Below are positions 22,842 to 34,805 of a stretch of 64,000 bases of DNA, piece by piece (the first letter of the stretch is position 1; each line of letters opens with the position of its first letter). The translations under genes were made by a program, and so were the position numbers. The notes below the pieces were generated by a model that saw only the letters and a program-made list of their open reading frames with translations, was not told the origin of the DNA and ran no database searches. The stretch spans positions 62,001 to 126,000 of the forward strand of contig CALYLX010000052.1 of assembly GCA_944990035.1 (NCBI GenBank), written 5' to 3'. The DNA is from Clitopilus passeckerianus (lineage: Eukaryota > Basidiomycota > Agaricomycetes > Agaricales > Entolomataceae).

Positions 22842-23966
22842 TGGGATTACTGTACGGAAGGTGCAGAAACGATCTGTAGATATATTCCGATACAGCTCTC
22901 TCCCTGCCTGGGGCAGAAATCGTTTCACTATACACGGGGACAAAAGAGTCATGCTGAAGTGCGCACGCTTTGATGATGTGTTCACCCAAGAGGCGTAATC
23001 AAAACGTGCGCTAGTTCAATATACGTGACTTGCATGGGACTTCAGGGGAGACTAGCGAAAAAAGGCTACCGATCTTCCTTCCTATTCTCATAACATAAGG
23101 TGGGATAGCTTGGTTAAGGCTGGCATGTAACAAGATATCATCAGATTCAGAAAGGAAGCAGTAGGGATGAGATGGTGAGGTAGGCTACACTGGACCGCCG
23201 GGTAAAATTTATACAAGTACGGTGGGCATGTGTATCACGAACAAGAACGATCAAAGGTAATTGCTAAAGCCGGCTGCTCAGCCCAGCGAAGTCCATGGCA
23301 CTGGTCTCCGTGTATGCTGGAATGTGAAGGCGAAGACATCATGCTTTCGCGCCATGAGCGCCTAAGTTTATCTATTATTTATTTTGTTAATATTTTCACT
23401 TTAGGTTTCCCATCACAGATCCTACGACTGCTGGTCCAGAATCCACGCCTTCTGGGCCTGTCTTTGGAACATTTCACGCTTTCAGGGGTGAATTCAATCG
23501 ACTTGAGACACTCTACCAAGATTCAGGCCGACAGTAGCCACTGCAAGTTTGATCTCGCCTGAAAGTCGACTCCAACGCAAATAAGCGGACGTCTTCCTGT
23601 GACCATTAACGGCGCGGCCTATAACCTGTCGCAATATCTTAACCCAGTGGTTGGCGTTCTCCAAACATGAAGAAGTAGACGCCGTCAGCTGACATGCTTG
23701 GTGCGTGAGGGTGTTTCGTAAACAGTGGGGTGACGAAGAGAGATTCAATACGGCCCGTGGCCTTACCTGCTCTACGGTTCTGTCGTCAATTCCATACAAA
23801 GGGCTTCTTTCAGGCGGATAGCTTCTCTACTCCCCCCCAAAACACGCAAAGCATGGCTCCCGAAAACTGGCTGTAACGCTATTCGGGCAACCAAGGTTTC
23901 GTGGATGACCTTGAATCCGTATGTCATCTCAGCATTTGAGGATGACTACGCTCACTGCGCTCCCAG
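22842..23966. other. Divergent intergenic region between two paralogous helical-protein genes
   Basis: About 1.1 kb between head-to-head paralogues. It may hold both promoters and an unresolved first exon of the plus-strand gene. An AT-rich patch lies near 23365-23400. No other gene is supported. Confidence 0.4.
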
Positions 23967-25873
23967 TCATCCAAGAAGAGTCCTACCGTCCATGATATCA
24001 CTCAACCGGCTCAGCTAGTGCAGGAAACCATGAACATATTGTACAGATTGTACACCACCAATGTCAAACCGAAGAAATTGACCAAGCTCACCGAATATGA
24101 CACCTGTATCAAGGCTTTCCGATCTTTTTGCCAATGCGCCATCGCCGGACTACAAGATTACTACAACTTGACACAGGATTGGTTAGCCTTGATCGATGCC
24201 AACCTAAATCAAGAGCCCTCTTCTGAGGTACAGCGCTTCGCTGAAACTCTCAAAACGAGCATAGGCGGGGTGCTTGCAGGTTTCAGCGCCCTACATCTTA
24301 GCCATGAACGCTTCTTTACTTCACTTGAAGCTGTTATCTCCCTGAAAAGCGAAATCGGATCCAGTAAGCAATATTTCGTTGGTTGCAACCGCTGCTTACT
24401 CGCCCATAGAGCATCTTCAGAATAGCCTCCCCGACATAAACGCAATCTCAACAGCACAACAGATTGGGAAGCTCAAGTTAGGATGTCGAGATATTTTCGA
24501 TCGCCAGGACGGCTTCTGGAAGGCCCAGGATGCAGGGCTATCAGAGGTCCTGAGCGATACCCGCCGATTGCCCTCTATTGAAGCCATTATGGCCATTCGT
24601 GATTCCTGGTCTAATTCCTCTCATATCGTATCGGCCGCGATCGATTCAATTCGTCAGTCCGAGGATGCGATAGATGTAGCCCCTTCAGCCGCACAACGCC
24701 GTAGGCACACCGCACCTCGAGCTATCGCCGACCAGGTTGTGCCGCGTGCGTACAGGAGAACGGCTGAAACTCAGTGTCACTCACAAGGACGACGAGCCTC
24801 CCTCCTCTCCGCCTTCGATCACACAGACAGGGACCTCTAATATCCTGAAAGGGCCTCTCCTAATTGAGGGGCCGGGGCCAGATAACGACCAGGGCGGAGA
24901 TTCGGATCGATCTTCTGAGAGTATCTCCTTCATCGATGCAGGTCATTCTCATTCTCCACTCATAGAAGAGCCAGAAAGCTCTTCCGGAAGTTCCTCCGAG
25001 ATGACTATCGTCGAGCCCAGCGATCATAGCTGGGGTGCAGGAGCATCGGAATCATGCAAAGCTGAAAGCGAATCCAACAAGAAGAATGGCTTCCACAAAA
25101 TCCCAAACAAAACGACAGACGGAATCAGAAATTACACGAGAAAGTTCACGAATACTTTGAACGGGGATGGAACAGCCGCAGGCGGTAGTGGAAAACGGGT
25201 TCGAGGAAAGGAATTTATGCGTCGTCTCTTCTCAGGCACTATAAAGCGAGTCGGGGGTAAAGAAGGAAAGAAGGAAGCTGCCGTTGCTCGTGAAGAACTG
25301 AAGGCCATTGGGCAGAATGAAACATCCTACCCTGATACCTTACGAGGTATGTTGAATGTTTTGTTCGGAGGCATTGAGCTCACGAAACTGTTCGCCCTCA
25401 TGATAGTTTTCAAAGATTACCAGGGAGACGTATAAGCCTCTCTCAGCACCGCTGTCGCCGCAGCGCTGGTTATTTTGTCGAAGTCCCACAAGGACCAGAA
25501 CATCGTCCCAAACACCCCCCTGCAAACATCCAGCGTCGACCCGTGTCGACCCCCAAGAACCGTTGATGGTGCCGGTGGCCCGGGACCCCTTGTCATTGAT
25601 GCGACGACACAGAAACAACCGAAGTCGAAGAACGAAAATAAAGGCCAAGTATCATCCAAGTTACGCCCCTGGTCGAAGTTCACCGGAAAGACCAATGCCA
25701 AGGATGCTCCCGAAGATACCGTCACTCTCCAGGCTACGTCCCCACCATCACTATCAGTCGCAACTCAGCCACTCGACGCCCCAGCTACTACCATAAAGGT
25801 TCATAAGGAATATGGCAGTGGAGGCGTGCCGACTTCACCCACTGTGCTGAACTCTCAGGTTTGCTGTAACTGA
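23967..25873 (+). CDS. Helical protein, paralogue of the CaaX protein, with long Ser/Lys-rich tail
   Basis: Same fold family as the minus-strand gene ending at 21832. Aligned segments: QETMNILYRLYTTNVKP against KDIQDAMASLYQVHAVL, GLQDYYNLTQDWLALIDANL against RYYNISGDYLALLRYLE, and DRQDGFWKAQDAGLSEV against ERQEAFWRVTLDGL. Junctions: donor GTAAGC after 24363 to an exon at 24411 (KHLQNSLPDINAISTAQQIG); and a 55-nt intron 24701-24755 that restores the frame to ERLKLSVTHKDDEPPSS. The Ser/Glu-rich linker leads to a basic segment (GKRVRGKEFMRRLFSGTIKR). The frame reaches TAA at 25435. A GTATGT donor at 25347 with a weak acceptor at 25436 would extend the protein (ASLSTAVAAALVILSKSHKD) to 25873, ending VCCN. 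The first exon is unresolved; the first in-frame ATG is at 24030. Confidence 0.5.
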
Positions 25874-26227
25874 TAGCTTCCACCGTAGTGGACGAAATCC
25901 AAAGTTCTGAGAACTGGATATTGCGTATAGGTCTCGTCTAAGTTTCTTGCAATTTACTTACGCTGCATTTACCGCCCTTCATCGTATTGATTTCATCGAC
26001 TCAGAACACGCATTATTATCTTTTACGGGATTATAGCTTCGATAAAGAAGCGGGATACTTTAGGCACCAAAACTCTCATTAAACAGGTCAGATTATTCAC
26101 CGAACAGGCCCAATTGCGATCAAGGAGTGTATTAAGCCAGGGTGGTGTATCGTAAAGAGAGTAGGTGGTCATGAAGTGATAATCTCTGAAAAAGTACATA
26201 ATAGAAGTACAAGATCAAACGGTCAGC
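25874..26227. other. Intergenic region between convergent genes
   Basis: About 350 bases, AT-rich, with no gene supported. It probably contains the 3' UTRs of the two converging genes. Confidence 0.45.
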
Positions 26228-26862
26228 CTAGGTGCAGGCGCTGTTGCTGATCATTGCCCCACAGCGTGCACACTTGACCCGTCGGTCAAGGAGACAAATA
26301 CCGATTCCAAGGGGGAACCAGAAGACAGCGGCAAGGACACCTAAGAGATTCGGATTAGGTGCCGTTGGGTATGAGGGGTACCTAGGATCAGACTCACCTA
26401 GAAGACCGTATTGGGTCTGCAGGACGTGCTCGCCAGCCTGAAGACAAACCATCTCTGGATGATCAGGTGGCAGAAGGGAGGCGACATGTTCGCCAGTCGC
26501 GGGGTTGACGTAGTGGTGTACCATAGGATTAGTGAATCCAGGTTGTGTTGCGCCAGAAGATGAGGCTATGACGGCGCCATGAACTCCGACAGGGGCCTGC
26601 TCTGGTACTGGTTGCTTGACGTCCACCAGTGGTGCGGAGTCTACAGGAATGAGTTGAGCATCTACATCCAAATGTCAGAATCGAAGAACTTGGAGTATGA
26701 AGATTAGCTTACCGCGATTGTCGCTCTTCGTGGCTTGATCGTAGGCAGGAGGAACCTCATCAGAAGGTATGCCGTTAGCCTGAATTGCTCCATGTTAGTC
26801 TACGTTCGTGAAGAGCAATAAGATAGTCATACCATTGGGCGATTGTTGTGGTCAATGATCAT
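26228..26862 (-). CDS. BRI3-like small membrane protein
   Basis: Four exons close in frame: 26862-26833, 26779-26713, 26661-26398 and 26340-26228, giving 157 residues. The N-terminal part is cytosolic-looking and carries a PPAY motif (EVPPAYDQATKSDNR) that could bind WW domains of Nedd4-type ligases. The conserved C-terminal part is one membrane segment (LGVLAAVFWFPLGIGICLL) followed by DRRVKCARCGAM, with a CxxC pair. The segment FWFPLGxxxCLxDRxxxCxxCG is the hallmark of the Brain protein I3 (BRI3) family, which is found in endosomal/lysosomal membranes in animals. Location in this fungus is inferred. Its start lies 289 bases from the PRMT1 start, so the two share a divergent promoter. Confidence 0.8.
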
Positions 26863-27151
26863 GGGCACTTCCACCGAAACGCTCCTTATATTTGTCAACG
26901 AGCTCCGCAGCTAGAAATTCGCAGGACGAGAGGGAAGGCTGCGCATGCCAAAATGGCGGTGCTGAAGCTGTCGGGCCGTTGCATACGAAGACATGTCTGG
27001 CTATGCCTCTGTTTACCAAAGGCTTCTCCATGTTTGGCCTTGGATGAATGGGGTTATTACCGCTTTGCTAATTTTTTTTCCATTGGGCATCGGAAGCAAG
27101 CAGTTCTGCCTTCAGCTTCCACTTCCATCGATTCCCTTTTTTCCCTTCAAA
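26863..27151. promoter_or_regulatory. Divergent promoter between the BRI3-like gene and PRMT1
   Basis: The 289 bases between two start codons on opposite strands must serve both genes. No specific site was identified; a T-rich stretch lies just before the PRMT1 start. Confidence 0.45.
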
Positions 27152-28698
<1,547 letters not shown>

Positions 28699-29375
28699 TT
28701 GCATCCACCCTATGCATGTGTGATTGTCTTGTCGCTTGCACACGCATACATCCACCCTCTTGAACTCAAATTGGACTTGGAAATGTGGCGTCTTCATGCA
28801 CATGCTTTGTGTCTATTGCACTGGCATGATCACCCGATATAAAATTGTGCTGCCCATTTATGATGGTGGCACTCCTCGCGGTCGGTACCTCCGTCTGTTT
28901 CCCTCTCATCATCTGCTGGATATATAATCTTACATTATACGTATCACGTCATCCTTGGACGATTTTTACGTATATAGGTACTGATCACGACAAGATGCAA
29001 AACTGTCGTTATTTTCTTGGTCTCTGTTGGAATATCTTAATGTTTAGATGATGAAATAAGGCGCATGTAATTGATATACCAGTTCAAGTTCGTGTATGAT
29101 TGTGTGAACATCAGAGATTCGGTGGAAACGAATGTAATGAGTATTACAGGGTATTGGTACAGTGCTACTGTTAACAGATTTTGAGGTATATGCGAAGAGA
29201 TGGTGGGAGATTAGTACGACATGGTATGTACAATAAGCAAAATGTGAAAAAGCGACTGTCCAGGGGAGTGTGGTTCCAAGAGGTAATGGTACAACATGGC
29301 TAATTTTGAGTGCTCGGATGGTTAACTTGCAGCAGGAACAGGGAATCAGAAGCTAAGATACTCCAACGAAGGAAA
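28699..29375. other. Intergenic region between convergent genes
   Basis: About 680 bases downstream of PRMT1 and of the F-box gene. It is AT-rich with no coding pattern, probably both 3' UTRs. Confidence 0.45.
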
Positions 29376-31566
29376 TTATATCCTGGCCGTAGCTGTTGAC
29401 CTGGCCATCCTCGCAACGATTGGCCCTCTCGTAAGCACTGCACTATGCACCGCAGGTCCCAACCCCACCTTCGCCACGTACCCTCCGCCTCGTCCCTTAT
29501 TCACCAAGAACCCCCACACTGCCAGCACGAGCAACATCCCACAGAACAGTATCATCCTCATCTCCTCCCCCGCTGCCGACCTCTCCATAACCAGGCTTAG
29601 CATCCCCCTCCACCCCGACTTCTGCCTCGCCTCGCAGCTCGGTGGTCGCAGGTCCTTGACGTACTTCTTCCGTCTTTGCGTGCTTCCCAATCCCCAAGGC
29701 CAGACCACTCGACTGTCTTCTTGGCCGCTTAGGCTGACCGGTAGTCCATGTCGGTCGGTTGTAAGTGTGAAAGATCCGCTTGCTCGACTGGGGACCAGCA
29801 TCGGGAGGTATGATAGCGAGTACGGTATAGGCAAGGGGTATGACGGCGGGATGAAGGTGAGAGAAAACTGGGATAGTCGAGGGTTATATTTTGCAATACG
29901 CGCAGCGCCGGATGAGAGGGTTTCGTCTCCTGGATATTTGACGATTGTGAGGTGTAGTGTACGTAGCTTGGGGAATCCGCGAGCTGTCTTTGAAAAGGTA
30001 TCCTGCCGTGGATAAGTCAGATATATATTCTACCAAAAAGGGCTGGGTCAGGAACATACCAGTTGAAAAGATGGCTTATTGACACAAGCCAATTCCAAAT
30101 GCTTCAAATGAGGACAACTTGTGATCAGTGACCTCAACAGATTCCCGCTGTCATACATCGAATGGAGCATGAAAGAGATCTTGAGTTTCTCCAATTTGGT
30201 CAACCCCAGTAAGAGTCCTGCGAGCGTCTGTGCTGATACCTCCCTGGTCTGCACTGGATCGCGGAAGGTCACGCTCACTAGATGCGGATGCAGATATGGC
30301 AACGCTTGCAGCTGCTGCAGTGTCCCCGAGAATGAAGTCAACTGGAGTGCATTTGGGTCCATCGAAGCCAGGTGAATAGGCTGAACGGTGTATTTCGATA
30401 GGCTGAGATCCTCTAGATGCGGGTGGGCTTCTAGGAACTGAACGAATGGCCGTTTTGCAGTTGAGTTTGTAAAATCTGGGATCCAGTCTATGGAGACATC
30501 CCCAAGGGCTAGTTTGCGGAGTTTAGGCCATCGGCCTTGCACGAGAGCATGTACGTCCGTAGGGAGACTTGAACATCCTTCGATTACGAGAACTTCGAGG
30601 TCCGGGCAGTCGTTGAGTAGCATGTTCCATAGCTTTCGGCAAGCCGCGTTGTCCTCTGCAGAACCCTCATTAAGAACCTATGGTAATGGAAGAACCATAG
30701 CTTTCGAGCGTACCATCAAAGAACATGTCAATATGGGTCTCGTAGAACCCAGACTTGAGCGTCAGTGCGAAGCCACGAAGATTCGAGAAGTCGAACAGCT
30801 AGATTGACGCCATGAGCTCAACCTCCGGTGGATCGGGAAATAAACATACATGGCTATGGGCCATCAAAGGCATGGTCCCAATCGTTGTCGCAATATATCT
30901 CAATTGAGGACACCTATGCCAAGGAATGTCAGACAAAGTACATGTGACGTAGGTCGGTAGGCTGGAGAGCGGTCCAGTGATGGTGGGGAGCCGCTTAACG
31001 GTGAGAACAGGATACACACCCCATGCGCAAGGCAAACCACATGTCATCGTGATAAGGCTTCTCGTCCCCATCCCAAACGAACTCTGCTAGCGCGTCCAAG
31101 TTCTTTGTCACTGCGACCTGGCGAACGGCAGCGGAGGCAAGGAGACTTGCGGCAACGCGTGATTGTCGCGTATTTGCCGGACGGACGATAAGTTTCCTAA
31201 TGTGCCGTGCAATGTCTGGTCGGCGCTCCAGCATTGCGAGGGTCAGTGTACATTGTTCGATGTTGGATAGTGTGACGGTTTCGTAGAGTGTTGCTGAGAT
31301 GATGGTGTATATGTATTTAGACTATGAGAATGGTGAATGGTGACCGGCCGCAAGTCAAGTTCCTGTCAATGCTTTGGCAGAGAGAAACGCACTGTTAAAC
31401 TGAAATTGAGCAAGTCTGCTCTACATTCTAGATGCTTGGCAATCTCAGTCAAGAGGTCGCCAGGAGCCCAGGCCATTGGTGATTGACGTCGAGAGTGGTA
31501 GTGCTCAAGCAGGGGTTGGCTTGGTGTAGCCTGCGAGTATAACGTCGACCATAGGTTCCTCAACAT
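29376..31566 (-). CDS. F-box protein with leucine-rich middle and C-terminal membrane segment
   Basis: Probable substrate receptor of an SCF ubiquitin ligase. Six exons close in frame: 31566-31393, 31321-31020, 30913-30850, 30798-30714, 30655-30060 and 30002-29376, giving about 615 residues. The F-box-like start is GDLLTEIAKHLECRADLLNF. Leucine-rich repeats follow: CRKLWNMLLNDCPDLEVLVI, WPKLRKLALGDVSI, HLEDLSLSKYTV, and KLRTLHLTIVKYPGDETLSS. The C-terminal part has a conserved block (RRKKYVKDLRP) and then a membrane helix (MILFCGMLLVLAVWGFLV) before a short basic tail. A tail-anchored F-box protein would ubiquitinate membrane or ER/Golgi substrates; this is inference. The start could also be the in-frame ATG at 31474 (MAWAPGDLL). 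Confidence 0.8.
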
Positions 31567-31789
31567 TGCCCAGTCTCGTCGTTGGTATTGACGGCGTAGG
31601 TGATGGTGGTGGTAAAAGGGAAGAATGTAGCAGATTGCCGTCAGCTGGCAGCAGGCCTTGGGGTCCTTCTGTCAGGTCAGGAAAAGATATTATTATGATT
31701 TGATCAATGGAGCTAACGGGCTAATTGCCACCCCATGCATCCATCCGGCTCAATTGGTCCGGTTATCCGCCCGTTCCGTCACCACCAAC

Positions 31790-32799
31790 ATGCCAAAGAA
31801 ATCGAACAAGGACGAAGCTACCGCCAGTGGAATCGTTAATAGGGATATTATACAAAGATTAAACTTCTTGTATCAGGCTAGTGTTTGCCTCAATGCCATC
31901 CCAGAAGCAGCGAAGTCGAAGAACGGAAAGAACAAGCGCCTGGATACTAGGGATCTCGCAAAATTCTATATCGCCGACCTGCAAGCTGTCGGTCAAAAAA
32001 CGACTGTAAAAATGTACGCAGCAGTTTCTCCTGGCCCTAACCATTGCTTGGCTGACACCGCTGCGCCGTCTAGCGACCCAAACGTGAAACGCACTATATG
32101 CAGAGGATGTAACGCAACGCTCATTCCTGGCACCACAGCTTCAATCCGAGTCAAAAGTGAGTCATTCCCCTCAAGTCCTCGCCGAATCCATTTCCGACCA
32201 GGATATACATCCCAGAATCAAAGTCGCACGGCAATATCATGGTGTACACATGCAACGACTGCAAGACTTCGAAACGTATACCCGCACCTCCCGCTCCTGA
32301 AGAGGAGCTACTGAGCCCACAAACCCAATTTGAACCTGATAGCTCCCGGAATCCTGACAGAGGCACCGGTGAGGCGCAGCGCCATAACCAGAATAGTGCC
32401 CACTCGGAAGCAAACCTGGCCATCGCCGTCGCCTCTTTAGCCGACGATTCTATGCAAGATTGCAGCAATCAGCCCAATATCGATCACCATCCCTCCTCGT
32501 CTTTCAAATTCTCATCAACACTCATGGCACCCGTGACCGTGGCGTCCCCTTCCTCTTATCCCACGCCTGCCCACAATCCTCCCCTTACAGTCTCCACGTA
32601 CGCTTCTTCTACTCAACAGTCGCACCTCTCGGCGCCAGAATCTATGCAATCTGTGCAATTACGCCTAAGGCTGGATTCAGGGAAGCGTGCACGCCTGCCG
32701 CCACATTTTGCGCGTGATGCAGGACATGTCATCTTTGTTGGAAATGAGAGGCTTCCTGAACCAGAAGCCAGTCAGGGCAACGGGATTTACATCTCTTAA
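31790..32799 (+). CDS. RPR2: RNase P/MRP subunit of the RPR2/Rpp21/SNM1 family
   Basis: A protein subunit of the ribonucleoprotein that trims the 5' ends of pre-tRNAs (or of RNase MRP). Three exons close in frame: 31790-32013, 32074-32156 and 32216-32799, 296 residues. The family core has an N-terminal helical part (RDIIQRLNFLYQASVCLNAI, then LDTRDLAKFYIADLQAVGQK). It is followed by the zinc ribbon: DPNVKRTICRGCNATLIPG with CxxC, and MVYTCNDCKTSKRIP with the second CxxC. The long C-terminal extension is rich in Ser, Pro and Thr and has no recognised domain. The start at 31790 (MPKKSNKDEA) was preferred over the longer open frame from 31658. Pairing with RNase P rather than MRP cannot be decided here. 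Confidence 0.85.
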
Positions 32800-33411
32800 C
32801 CCTTGGGTTTTACCGGTTTTGGAACGTTGGTTGAATCGATAGAAGATTGCAACACATGCATGCTGTTGACACGGGGCACTGAAGACAAACCATGGGATAA
32901 ATTCGGTACTCGAGGCATTCAGCTGAAAATTGAGCAACCATGCTATCTGTTCGGCCGAGTATCAGGCCAGAGGTTACTGGAGAGTTTTGGCACACGCTGA
33001 CAGTTATCGACACCTCACTGCCTACGGCTTACCTGTCTCCCTTGATTGGGTTCTACGATGCCGATGTCGACACGGCGGCAAAGTTACCTTGGACAGATGC
33101 ACTGAAGTCGTTGTATAGAATCTCGGCTTCGGGTTCCTCACGGTAGTGGGACAGGCAAAAGTGAATAGCCCACAAGCCATTGCGATCTTTGATATCTCGG
33201 TGCGGAGGCATATACAGTGAGCGGATCGGCGGCCGGCTAGCAGAAGTCGACATGTTGACCCATCACAAAAGCTGACTCGATGCATGTAGAAGATTCTAGT
33301 AGCTTAAGAGGTAGTGAAGTGACGTTAGTTTATTCTCCGGATATACAATGTTACAGCGCATAAGTTCCGGGGAATTTAAATGTTGATATTGTCTAGTACG
33401 ATCATAACCCG
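32800..33411. other. Intergenic region, no gene supported
   Basis: About 610 bases between convergent genes. Overlapping open frames on both strands at 32800-33290 show no consistent protein pattern. Confidence 0.4.
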
Positions 33412-34051
33412 TCAGAACGAATCGTCGTCGTCCAACTTCCACTTATTTTCCTTGATCAGCTTCTCCTCTTCCAGAAGGAATTTGCCTGTGCACACGGTCC
33501 GTTAGCATCGCCACATCCTGACTGCAGACGGTGGTTATAAACATTCAAGCGTACCTTCTTTATACTTCTGTCCAGCATCCGCCGCTTTGTGATAGAACCA
33601 CCCTACTCGTTCGTTGCAGTTCATGCAGAATACATCTGCAACGGTATGTACTCCAGTCCTAAGAGGGGAGACGTTCAGTATATGCAACGGAAGAACCGAC
33701 AGAAGAAAGTAATCCACATAAGCTGCCGATCCTCTTTCTTCCCCAACCTTACATTCTCCGCTGAGTTCATCAAGCTAAGCAACCATAAGTCTGCAGAGCG
33801 CATGAGATGGATTGACAGAACGTACAATCCTCTCCCTTCCCTCCCCGAGAAAGCTTTGCTAATCAATTCATCCTGAAGCACCTAATGCACGGCTTGAGTT
33901 TGAGCCTCCCAGCGTCTACCTGCAGCAGGTACAGAGGCAGACTTACAATTGTAACAGAGCACTTTTCACAAGAATATATGGGATGATCGCCGTATGAATG
34001 TATAACCGTCGTGGCGGGGTCATCAGATGAGGACGAGGATGCTGACGCCAT
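33412..34051 (-). CDS. Yippee-family zinc-binding protein
   Basis: Four to five short exons join in frame from the ATG at 34051 to the TGA at 33414-33412: MASASSSSSDDPATTVIHSY, SCEKCSVTI, VLQDELISKAFSGREGRG, FLMNSAENVRLGKKEDRQLM, TGVHTVADVFCMNCNERVGW, FYHKAADAGQKYKEG, and KFLLEEEKLIKENKWKLDDD. This is the complete Yippee domain: two CxxC pairs (CEKC and CMNC) that bind one zinc, the SGREGRG turn, the GxHxVxD motif and the GW-Y segment. Human YPEL5 is part of the CTLH/GID ubiquitin-ligase assembly; fungal Yippee proteins are poorly studied, and any link to the SPRY protein at 48130 is only a suggestion. Confidence 0.88.
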
Positions 34052-34805
34052 GATTTAGTTCCAAGCCGAACAGTCTAGGTGCCAAAGCCAAATTTCGCAG
34101 TTTAGTAGAGTCAAGTAGCAATCAACTACATTACAGAGTCACGACGACCTGGGCGCCTTCCTTGACGAACAAGACCTTTTCAGGTGGATAGGAGCAAGCA
34201 ACCCAAATCTGGAACACCCCGAGCTTTGGCTCTATTTAACACGTCGCGCCCAATCCAATTCTTCCCCCGGTGGGGTGGGGTTCCCTGGTCATGCCACTAC
34301 AGCGGCCAGTATGATGATGATTCATAGATCATTTCACTCCTACAAAATAAAAAGTAGCTATTTTAGTCGGGCTATATAGTATCGACCGTATCATGATAAT
34401 ATACAATCGACTATCTTCGTCACGAAGATTGGCCATTCCAGTGATCGTATAATCATAATAATGGACCAGATGTTTTCCAATTCACCTGGCAACAGCGTGG
34501 ATTCGTTCGAGAGTGAGGCCCGTACTTCAAGGAGGTGGATGCATCCTGCTCAATATGTAGGATTTCTTTATATCAGCTTTTTCAACAGTCTGGCGGTTTA
34601 TCCGCCTCGAAATGAATTTGGGAAATGCATTTTCGAACATTCAGCCTGCCCTCAGCGTGGTCGCATCACATGACATCAACGTGTCACCTCTGGCCGTTGA
34701 GTCGCTCCCCAGATTCATTACTGTCGGAAGATACGTGTTTGTACTATATTAAGAGTTGAGGACCGAGTTTGTAGGCGGATATGTAAGTATTTGGTGCGAG
34801 GTCTA
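34052..34805. other. Intergenic region, no gene supported
   Basis: About 750 bases. A 70-codon open frame at 34461 lacks any recognisable feature. Probably the Yippee promoter and the 3' flank of the GCP6-like gene. Confidence 0.4.

Noticed and set aside
32940..33285. Overlapping open frames on both strands between RPR2 and the Yippee gene
   Set aside because: Neither strand shows family motifs or splice sites that link to a neighbour.
34461..34673. Short plus-strand open frame starting MDQMFSNSPGNSV
   Set aside because: Lacks recognisable features; probably random in an AT-rich spacer.
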